From Sphaerisporangium sp040683095 (GTDB taxonomy: Bacteria > Actinomycetota > Actinomycetes > Streptosporangiales > Streptosporangiaceae): a stretch of DNA of 64,000 nt. The first letter of the stretch is position 1; the number at the start of each line of letters is the position of its first letter. Below are positions 16,759 to 24,200 of this stretch, in pieces. Both the position numbers and the translations under genes were made by a program. The stretch covers positions 1 to 64,000 of the forward strand of contig NZ_JBFBCI010000015.1 in the NCBI RefSeq assembly GCF_040683095.1. Reading direction: 5' to 3'. The notes below the pieces were generated by a model. That model did not search any database. It was not told the DNA's origin and worked only from the letters and a program-made list of their open reading frames with translations.

Positions 16759-18168
16759 TCACCAGTCGCCGCCACCACCGCCGAAGTCGCCGCCACCGAA
16801 GTCGCCGCCGCCCCAGTCGCCTCCGCCTCCGTCGCCTCCGCCCCAGTCGCCGCCACCGCCGAAGTCACCGACTCCGGAGTCGGCGCCCTGGGCGTAGCCC
16901 GCCTCGTACCCGGCGTGGTACCCGCCGCCGCCCCAGCCGAAGCCGCCGAGCGAGCTGCCGAGGACGGTGCCGATGAGCATGCCGGTCATCAGGTCGCCGC
17001 CGAAGCCGCCGTAGTAGCCGGAGGCGTAGGGCGCATAGGCCGGGCCCGCGTCGTAGTACGGGCGGCGCTCGCCGTCGATCATGACCTCGCGGGTCATCGG
17101 GTCGAAGCCCTGCTCGACGCGCCGCGCGTCGTCGGCGCAGGCCGGGACGTCACGGGGCGCGCCACCGGGCGGAGCCCAGCGGACGTCGCGGGCGGACGGG
17201 CCGTGCTGCGGGTTGAAGAAGCACGGCGCGCGCCGCTCGGGGATCGGCTGGCCGTTCACCCGCGCCTTGACGCAGGCCAGGGCGTAACGCCCCTCCTCGA
17301 GAATGCCGGTCACGCCGCGCAGGTCGTCCGCGCGCTTGACGGCGGCGAGCTCGGTCTTGGCCCGCTCGTAGGAGTCGAGGGCCTGGCGCCAGTCGTCCTG
17401 GTCGGACGCGCCGGCGCCCGCCACCTTGACGTCCAGGTCCAGCGCGGTGATCTCTTCGCCGAACTTGGTGACGTCCTCCTCGACGGTCTGCTTGACGGCG
17501 GCCAGCTCGCGGGCCTCACGCGCCTCGCGGTCGCGCCGCCTCTTGCGGGAGATCAGGAAGATGCCCAGGCCGCCGACCGCGGCGATCACCAGGATGCCGA
17601 TCAGCACCCCCGCGCCACCGCCGCCCCCCGCGGAACTGCCCGTCTTCAGGGCCCCGCGGGTGTCGCCGCTGACGGCCTTGTCGACGCGGGCCACGAAGTC
17701 CTTCATGCCCGACACGACGTCCTTGTTGTTGGCGACGGCGGCCTCGGCGAGGTCGCCGGCCAGGCCGGTCCTGCGGATCGCGCTGGAGCCGGCGAACAGC
17801 GAGTTGCCGTCCAGGATCGCCACCGTGGCGCGGTTGCGGCCTTCCTGGGCGAGCGACTGGCCCAGGGCGGTGATCAATTGCCCGGCGGCGGATCCGCTGG
17901 TCACCGTGCCGTCCGCGAGGGCGGCCACGTAGATCTTGCTATCGGCGCCCTTGACCGCGTCACGGATCTCGGACAGCTGGTCCTTGCTCAGTGTGACGCC
18001 CGGGCCGGCGAACACAGGGTCGCCGGTCTTCCATGCGGCCACGATCGTGCTCGGATCGGGCGGTGGGGCCGCGGCCTGCGCCGAGGGCGCCAGCGCGAGC
18101 AGCGTGAAAAGGCCGACCAGGGCGGCCACGACTGTGGCCGCCGCGCGGCGCACCGAATGAGTGGTCAC
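16759..18168 (-). CDS. TPM-domain (TLP18.3/Psb32/MOLO-1-like) membrane protein
   Basis: A 469-residue protein. A signal peptide (AAATVVAALVGLFTLLALAP, ending AQAAA) precedes an extracellular TPM-like domain (about 40-165, ending in a DNSLFAGSS-like segment). A Gly-rich linker and one transmembrane helix (AGVLIGILVIAAVGGLGIFLI) follow. The cytosolic part has a coiled-coil region (EEDVTKFGEEITALDLDVKV, DQDDWRQALDSYERAK) shared with the neighbouring pentapeptide protein. The C-terminus is extremely Gly/Asp/Trp-rich (repeats of GGGDWGGGD and FGGGD), a common ending of this family. GTG at 18168 sits 9 nt after GGAGG. It probably acts at the membrane, but no reaction can be assigned. Confidence 0.82.
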   Translation of the reverse strand: MTTHSVRRAAATVVAALVGLFTLLALAPSAQAAAPPPDPSTIVAAWKTGDPVFAGPGVTLSKDQLSEIRDAVKGADSKIYVAALADGTVTSGSAAGQLITALGQSLAQEGRNRATVAILDGNSLFAGSSAIRRTGLAGDLAEAAVANNKDVVSGMKDFVARVDKAVSGDTRGALKTGSSAGGGGGAGVLIGILVIAAVGGLGIFLISRKRRRDREAREARELAAVKQTVEEDVTKFGEEITALDLDVKVAGAGASDQDDWRQALDSYERAKTELAAVKRADDLRGVTGILEEGRYALACVKARVNGQPIPERRAPCFFNPQHGPSARDVRWAPPGGAPRDVPACADDARRVEQGFDPMTREVMIDGERRPYYDAGPAYAPYASGYYGGFGGDLMTGMLIGTVLGSSLGGFGWGGGGYHAGYEAGYAQGADSGVGDFGGGGDWGGGDGGGGDWGGGDFGGGDFGGGGGDW

Positions 18169-18239
18169 GGCTATATGCCTCCTTCGCCCTACAGGACGAA
18201 CGGCGGGTCGACAAGGTTCCTCGATTGGCCACCGTATCC

Positions 18240-18422
18240 TGTGCCGATTGCCGCGCCTCCGGCACGGCGGTTCGGGACGCCCCTTTTGGCGGCGTTCGTC
18301 CGCCCTCACACGCGAGGGTGAGGGACGATCCCTCGCGCGTGAGGACTCCAGAACACCGCCGCGCCCCGAACTGTGCCTATCGCCGCGCCCCCGGCACGGC
18401 GATCGGAGCGCCCTTTTTAGGC
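18240..18422. repeat. Two ~51-bp direct repeats flanking a strong hairpin
   Basis: Copies at 18240-18290 and 18372-18422 share TGTGCC, GCCGCGCC, CGGCACGGCG and a terminal T-run with GGC, about 80 percent identical by eye. The second contains a perfect ATCGCCG/CGGCGAT stem. They bracket the hairpin at 18304-18344 in the gap between two minus-strand genes. Confidence 0.65.
18304..18344 (-). terminator. Strong hairpin downstream of the carboxylase alpha gene
   Basis: A 15-bp stem (18304-18318 with 18330-18344) pairs at 14 of 15 positions around an 11-nt loop. It lies about 90 nt past the stop at 18433. No U-run follows, so termination is inferred from stem strength and position. Confidence 0.5.
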
Positions 18423-18432
18423 CCGAACGGGA

Positions 18433-20175
18433 TCAGGCGTCTTTGATTTCGCAGATCGCGGCGCCGGCCGTGACTGTCTGGCCGACCGTGGACACCAGCC
18501 CGGTGACTGTTCCGGACTTGTGGGCGGTGAGCGGCTGCTCCATCTTCATGGCCTCCAGCACCACGATGACGTCGCCGGCCTGGACGGCGTCGCCGTCGGA
18601 GGCCGCCACCTTGACGATGGTCCCCTGCATCGGGCTGACCAGCGCGTCCCCGCCCCAGGCCGCCGCGCCGCCCCTGCCGGCCGCGCGGCGGGCGGGCTTC
18701 TTGGTGGCCTGGCGCGTCGTGCTGGAGGCGGCGGGCAGCACGACCTCCAGGCGCTTGCCGCCGACCTCGACGATCACGCGCTCGCGTTCCTCGGGCTCCT
18801 CGGAGGAGGCGACGTCCCCGGCGTAGGGCTCGATCGCGCCGGTGAACTCGGTCTCGATCCAGCGGGTGTGCACGCCGAACGGCTCGCCGGTGAAGGCGGC
18901 GTCCTCGACGACGGCCCGGTGGAACGGGATGACCGTGGGCATGCCCTCGATGACGAACTCCGCCAGCGCGCGCCGCGAGCGGGCCAGGGCCTCGGCGCGG
19001 GTGCGGCCGGTGACGATCAGCTTGGCGACCAGCGAGTCGAAGGACTGCGGGACGGTCATGCCCGGCTCGTACCCGGCGTCCAGGCGCACGCCGGGGCCCG
19101 AGGGCACGTGCATGGTGGTCAGCGTGCCGGGGCTCGGCAGGAAGTTGCGGCCGGCGTCCTCGGCGTTGATGCGGAACTCGATCGAGTGCCCGCGGACCTC
19201 GGGGTCGTCGTAACCGATCGGCTCGCCGTCGGCGACGCGGAACATCTCGCGCACGAGGTCGATGCCGGTGACCTCCTCGCTGACCGGGTGCTCGACCTGG
19301 AGGCGGGTGTTGACCTCCAGGAACGAGATCGTGCCGTCCTGGCCGACCAGGAACTCGCACGTGCCCGCGCCGACGTAGCCGGCCTCTCTGAGGATGGCCT
19401 TGGAGGAGGAGTACAGCAGCTCCAGCTGCTCGGGGAAGAGGTAGGGCGCGGGGGCCTCCTCGACGAGCTTCTGGTGGCGCCGCTGGAGAGAGCAGTCGCG
19501 CGTGGACACCACGACGACGCCGCCGTGCTGGTCCGCCAGGCACTGCGTCTCGACGTGGCGCGGCCGGTCGAGGTAGCGCTCGACGAAGCACTCGCCGCGC
19601 CCGAACGCGGTCACCGCCTCACGCACCGCCGACTCGAACAGCTCGGGGATCTCCTCCAGGGTGCGGGCGACCTTCAGCCCGCGCCCGCCACCGCCGAAGG
19701 CCGCCTTGATCGCGATGGGCAGGCCGTGCTGGGAGGCGAACTCGACCACCTCGTCCACCCCGGAGACCGGGTCGGGGGTGCCGGCCACGAGCGGGGCGCC
19801 CACCCGCTGGGCGATGTGGCGCGCGGCCACCTTGTCGCCGAGGGCGGTGATCGCCGCGGGCGGCGGGCCGATCCACGTCAGGCCGGCGTCGATCACGGCC
19901 TGGGCGAACTCGGCGTTCTCGGCCAGGAAGCCGTACCCCGGGTGCACGGCGTCCGCGCCGGACTCGGCCGCGATCCGCAGGATCTTGCCGATGTCGAGAT
20001 AGGTCTCGGCCGGGGTCCGCCCTCCGAGGGCGTACGCCTCGTCCGTCATGCGGACGTGCAGAGCGTCGAGGTCTTGCTCGGCGTACACCGCCACGCTGAG
20101 AAGCCCGGCGTCCTTGCATGCCCGGGCGACCCGTACCGCTATCTCGCCACGATTGGCGATCAGGACCTTCTCCAC
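18433..20175 (-). CDS. accA: Acetyl-/propionyl-CoA carboxylase alpha subunit (biotin carboxylase plus BCCP)
   Basis: A 580-residue fusion that carboxylates its own biotin with ATP and bicarbonate for transfer to acyl-CoA. It starts VEKVLIANRGEIAVRVARAC (biotin carboxylase N-terminal domain), then the ATP-grasp glycine loop GGGGRGLKV, the catalytic stretch EVNTRLQVEHPVSEEVTG and a BCCP domain near the C-terminus with the biotinylated Lys in EAMKMEQP (about 543). GTG at 20175 begins the conserved domain. The beta and epsilon subunits (44.1-45.9 kb) and the biotin ligase (52.9 kb) are in the same window. It likely makes malonyl-CoA and methylmalonyl-CoA; the beta partner sets the substrate. Confidence 0.95.
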   Translation of the reverse strand: MEKVLIANRGEIAVRVARACKDAGLLSVAVYAEQDLDALHVRMTDEAYALGGRTPAETYLDIGKILRIAAESGADAVHPGYGFLAENAEFAQAVIDAGLTWIGPPPAAITALGDKVAARHIAQRVGAPLVAGTPDPVSGVDEVVEFASQHGLPIAIKAAFGGGGRGLKVARTLEEIPELFESAVREAVTAFGRGECFVERYLDRPRHVETQCLADQHGGVVVVSTRDCSLQRRHQKLVEEAPAPYLFPEQLELLYSSSKAILREAGYVGAGTCEFLVGQDGTISFLEVNTRLQVEHPVSEEVTGIDLVREMFRVADGEPIGYDDPEVRGHSIEFRINAEDAGRNFLPSPGTLTTMHVPSGPGVRLDAGYEPGMTVPQSFDSLVAKLIVTGRTRAEALARSRRALAEFVIEGMPTVIPFHRAVVEDAAFTGEPFGVHTRWIETEFTGAIEPYAGDVASSEEPEERERVIVEVGGKRLEVVLPAASSTTRQATKKPARRAAGRGGAAAWGGDALVSPMQGTIVKVAASDGDAVQAGDVIVVLEAMKMEQPLTAHKSGTVTGLVSTVGQTVTAGAAICEIKDA

Positions 20176-20386
20176 CGAGGTCGTCCCTTTCCTTTTCCTC
20201 CCAAGGGGTCTGATCCTCCCAAGGGCCTTGCGCGCCTTCCACGGAGTGTAAGCGGCCTCTGATCTCACGAGAGCCCCTACCCCCGCCCCGGGAAATGAGG
20301 CCCCTGGGGCCTATAACTGGGGCCCATAAGCGGGTTGAACGCGATATCCAGTCGCTATAAGCAGTGCATCCTAGGGGCTGGACGTC

Positions 20387-20392
20387 TAAGGT
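20387..20392 (+). promoter_or_regulatory. Candidate -10 element for the WXG100 gene
   Basis: TAAGGT fits the TANNNT pattern and would start transcription about 40 nt before the ATG at 20443, leaving room for the clear AAGGAG ribosome site at 20431-20436. The call is by inspection only. Confidence 0.35.
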
Positions 20393-20442
20393 AGGGGCGT
20401 TTGGCTACCCCCTGTGTGCATACGATCCCCAAGGAGACCGGC

Positions 20443-20715
20443 ATGAGCCAGAGCTTGCTCGGCGGCGACCCCGCGGAAATGCAGAACATGGCCGCTCAGT
20501 TCACGCAGCAGGCCGAGCAGGTGCGTCAGACGATGGCGACGCTCGACCGCGAGGCGGCGAAGGTCGGCACGGCATGGACGGGCCCGGGAGCGGTGCGGTT
20601 CGGCGGCGCCTGGCAGAACTACCGCCAGGCGTTCCAGCGGATGTCGGAGGAGCTCGCCGAGGCTTCCCGGCTGATCAACACCTACCGCGGCAACATCGAG
20701 TCCGCGACGCGATAG
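20443..20715 (+). CDS. WXG100-family protein (ESX-type secretion substrate)
   Basis: A 90-residue helical-hairpin protein. The turn motif is AWTGPG (W-X-G, about residue 46), flanked by two amphipathic helices (AEMQNMAAQFTQQAEQVRQT and RQAFQRMSEELAEASRLINT). There is no signal peptide, and length and motif match EsxA/EsxB-type substrates of type VII secretion. AAGGAG lies 6 nt before the ATG. Only one WXG100 gene is seen rather than the usual pair. A TadE-like gene starts 8 bp downstream and an EccC-type ATPase is encoded convergently after it. Confidence 0.9.
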   Translation: MSQSLLGGDPAEMQNMAAQFTQQAEQVRQTMATLDREAAKVGTAWTGPGAVRFGGAWQNYRQAFQRMSEELAEASRLINTYRGNIESATR

Positions 20716-20723
20716 CGCAGCAC

Positions 20724-21248
20724 GTGAGACGCGGGGGCTCAGGGACGGCGGACCGGCCGTCCCGTACGGACCGCGCTCGGGCCCGGCGGGTGGCTTTCCC
20801 CCGCCGGGCCGTCGCATTTCGGGGGCGGGACGCGCAGGCGCGCGACCGCGGCGCGTCGGTGATCGAGCTGGCGCTGATCATGCCGGTCGTGCTCGTGGTC
20901 ATCCTGCTGATCGTCCAGTTCGCCCTGGTCTTCCACGGCCGGCAGGTCGCGGACGCGGCGGCGCGCGAGGGCGCGCGGATCGCCAGGTCCGCCGGGACCG
21001 GGTCCGAGGGCTGGCAGGGGGCCGCCGAGGCGAAGGCGCGCGGCATCGTGCGCGACGTCGGGCCGAAGATGCTCCAGTCGGTGACCGTCCAGGCCTGGCA
21101 GAAGGGCGACCAGCGCGGGGTGACGGTCGAGGGGAACGCCGTCGCGGCCGTCCCCCTGCTCCCGGGCATGTCCTTCACGATCACCTCGACGTTCGGCGGG
21201 CCCGTCGAATGCTTCCGCCCCGACGACGGCCGCGGCGGCTGCCAGTAG
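20724..21248 (+). CDS. TadE-like pseudopilin
   Basis: About 174 residues. An Arg-rich leader precedes the TadE signature RGASVIELALIMPVVLVVIL (one membrane helix with Glu five residues after Gly) and then QVADAAAREGARIAR. The exported C-terminal part ends with two Cys residues (VECFRPDDGRGGCQ). GTG at 20724 is 8 bp after the WXG100 stop; GTG at 20790 is an alternative and neither has a strong ribosome site. TadE-type minor pilins are normally encoded in Tad pilus loci such as the one at 28-38 kb, so this one is displaced. Confidence 0.78.
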   Translation: MRRGGSGTADRPSRTDRARARRVAFPRRAVAFRGRDAQARDRGASVIELALIMPVVLVVILLIVQFALVFHGRQVADAAAREGARIARSAGTGSEGWQGAAEAKARGIVRDVGPKMLQSVTVQAWQKGDQRGVTVEGNAVAAVPLLPGMSFTITSTFGGPVECFRPDDGRGGCQ

Positions 21249-21258
21249 CCGTCCGGGC

Positions 21259-24200
21259 TCAGCTCGTGAGAGCGCCCTGCATCGGCGTGGCGGCGCCCGA
21301 GACGACCAGCAGGCCGCGCCCCGGAGGGCCGCCGACCGCGCCGCGCGGCAGCCGCACGTTGAACAGGTCGCCGTCCGCCGGGCTCTGCACGGCCAGCAGC
21401 AGCCCGGTGCGCGACTTGCGCGCCTCGGCCACGAACCCGCGGTACGCCGTCGCCAGGTCGCCGGTCGTGCCCGCGATCAGCAGCCCGTGCTCGCCGTCGC
21501 GCCCGCTGCGCAGCGTGGCCTCCAGCGCCATCCCGAGCGGCGAGTCGGGGGAGACGAGCTCGGCGTCGTCCACCAGTACGACGTACCGGTCGTGCCCGGC
21601 CAGCGCGCCGGGCAGGTCGTCGCCTTCGCCGGTCAGGACGCCGAGCACGCCGTCCTGGCCGGACAGCTCGCGCAGCGGGCTGCGGCGCGGGGCCACCACG
21701 GCGACCGGCGTGTCCTGGCCGATCAGCCAGCGCGCGGCCGTCAGCAGCGCCGAGGACCGCCCGGACCTGGACGGCCCCGCGACCACCGCCGCCGGGCCCT
21801 GCGCGCTCAGGTCGACGCCGAGCGGGGCCAGCGAGTCCCCGCCCGCGCCGAGCAGCGCCCACAGCGGCGAGGGCGGCTTGAACCCGGGGGCGAGGTCGAG
21901 GGCCTGGGCGGCGGTGATCCGCATCGGCAGCGCGTCCACGCGCAGCAGGGACGCCGGTGCGGGGTGCCGCTCGGCGGAGGCGCGGGCGAGCGCCTGCAGG
22001 ACCGCCACCTGGGCCGGCCCCGCCGGGTCTTCGTCCAGCAGCGCGATCTGGTTCTCCACGAGCCCTTGGTCTCCCATGGACAGCGCGCGGCCGGGCGGCA
22101 TGACGGACGGCAGGCTGCGCGGCGGCAGGCCCGCCAGCCCGTAGTCGGCGGGGTCGGCCAGCCGCATGATCAGCCGGTCGTCGAACAGCGTGGAGATCTG
22201 GCCGAGCAGCCCGGACCTGTCCGCGGTGACCACCGCGCGCAGCCCGACGGCGGGGCCCTCGCGCAGCAGTTGCATCAGCGCGTCCAGCAGCCGCCCGTAG
22301 TCGTAGCCCTCGAAGGCGGCGGCGAAGCCCTCCCAGCGGTCCAGCATGAGCACGAGCCACGGCATCCGCAGCGCGTCGCCCTGCCCAGCGGTGGGCCCAG
22401 CGGTGGGCCCAGCGGTCTGCCCGGCGGTGGGCCCGGCCGCCTGCCTGGCCTCGGCCAGGGACGCGAACCCGGCCTCGGCGAGCACCTGCTGCCTGCGGCC
22501 GATCTCGGCGCGCAGGCGGGTGAGCAGCCGTTCGACGCGGTCGAGCTGGTCGCGGGTGACCACCGCGCCGCAGTGGGGGAGCGTCACGAGCGGCAGCAGC
22601 GCGCCGGAGCCGCAGTCGATGGCGTGCACGTGGACGTCCTCGGGCGAGGCCAGCCGCGCGATCGAGCCCGCCAGCGTGCGCAGGGCGGTCGACCTGCCGG
22701 TGCGCGCGGTGCCGGCGATCAGCAGGTGGCCGTCGCGCGGCAGGTCCAGGGCGAGCGGGCGGCGGTCCTGCGCCCACGGCAGGTCGGTGACGCCGAACGG
22801 CAGCGGCGGCACCTCCCCGGCCCTGGTCAGGGCCCGTGCCGGCCGGGTGGGCGTCTCCCGCGCCTCCTCCAGCAGCGTCAGGTCCGGCAGCGGCGGCAGC
22901 CACGGGCTGGGCTGCTCGGGGACGCCCGCGATCCTTGCCGCGTCCACCAGGGCGTCGACCAGGACGGCCAGGTCGGACGTGGGCCCCGACACCGAGACGC
23001 CCCCCGTGGACTCCGGGACGGCGCGCAGCGGGTGCCCGAGGTCGCGCCAGCCGACCTCCACGACCCGCGGCCCCTGGGCGCGGCGCGCGGCCTCCGGCGT
23101 ACGGCCGCCGATCCTGGCCGTCTGGACGGGCTGCGCCGGTCCCGCGCCCGAGCGCACGTAACAGCGGCCGGGCGTGGACTTGGAGATGTGCGCGGCCTCG
23201 GGTCCGCTGATGACGTCGGCCGACTCGGCGGGCTCGGTGACCCGCAGCGCGATGCGCAGCGAGGTGTTGGCCTGGATGTCGGCGGTGACGACGCCGGCCG
23301 GCCGCTGCGTGGCGAGCACCAGGTGGATGCCCAGGGACCGGCCGCGCCGGGCGATGTCGACGAGCCCGTCCACGAAGTCGGGCAGTTCGGACACCATCGC
23401 GGCGAACTCGTCGATGATCAGCAGCAGGCGCGGCAGGGACGGGCGGGAGCCGGTGAGCTCCTGGTAGTCGTCGATGTCCTTGGCCCCGTGGGCGAGCAGC
23501 AGGCGCTCCCTGCGGCGGATCTCGGCGGCCAGGGAGGACAGCGCGCGCTGGGTGAGGTGCTCGTCCAGGTCGCTCACCATGCCGACGGTGTGCGGCAGGC
23601 GCACGCACTCCTTGAACGCGGCCCCGCCCTTGTAGTCGATGAGCACGAACGTCATCTCGTCCGGCCGGTTGGCCACGGCGAGCGAGCAGATGAGCGTCTG
23701 GAGCAGCTCGGACTTGCCCGCGCCCGTGGTGCCCGCGACCAGCGCGTGCGGGCCGTCCGTCCGCAGGTCCACGCTGAACGGCCCGTCGGCGCCCACTCCG
23801 ATCGGCACCGTGGTCGTACGACCGCCCGCGCGCCAGCGGGACGCGATCGCGCGGCCGCTCGGGGCGGGCAGGGCCAGCAGGTCGAGCAGGCGCACCGAGC
23901 CGGGCAGCGCGGCCGTCGCGTCGTCCCTGCTCACGTCCCGCAGCGGGGCCAGGGAGCGCGCGAGGCGGTCGCACCAGGCGGCGGACACCTGGTCGGCGAG
24001 GATCTCCCCGATCGCGTCCAGGCCTCCGCCGCGCAGCCGGACGAAGCCGCTCTCGCCGCAGTCGACGACGGTGGCGCACTCCTCCGGCAGCAGCCGCTGG
24101 TCCTCGTCCACGGCGATCGTGTAGACGCCCGCGCGCGGGCCCTGCCGGAGCACCTGCGGCATTCCGGGCAGGCCGCGCAGCACCTGGGCGCCGTCCAGGA

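Noticed and set aside
18520..20262. A 580-codon plus-strand frame opposite the carboxylase alpha gene
   Set aside because: It is an antisense shadow; the minus strand encodes an unmistakable biotin carboxylase/BCCP.
22383..22430. A CRISPR-like array
   Set aside because: The units are contiguous 12-mers without spacers, inside a coding sequence.
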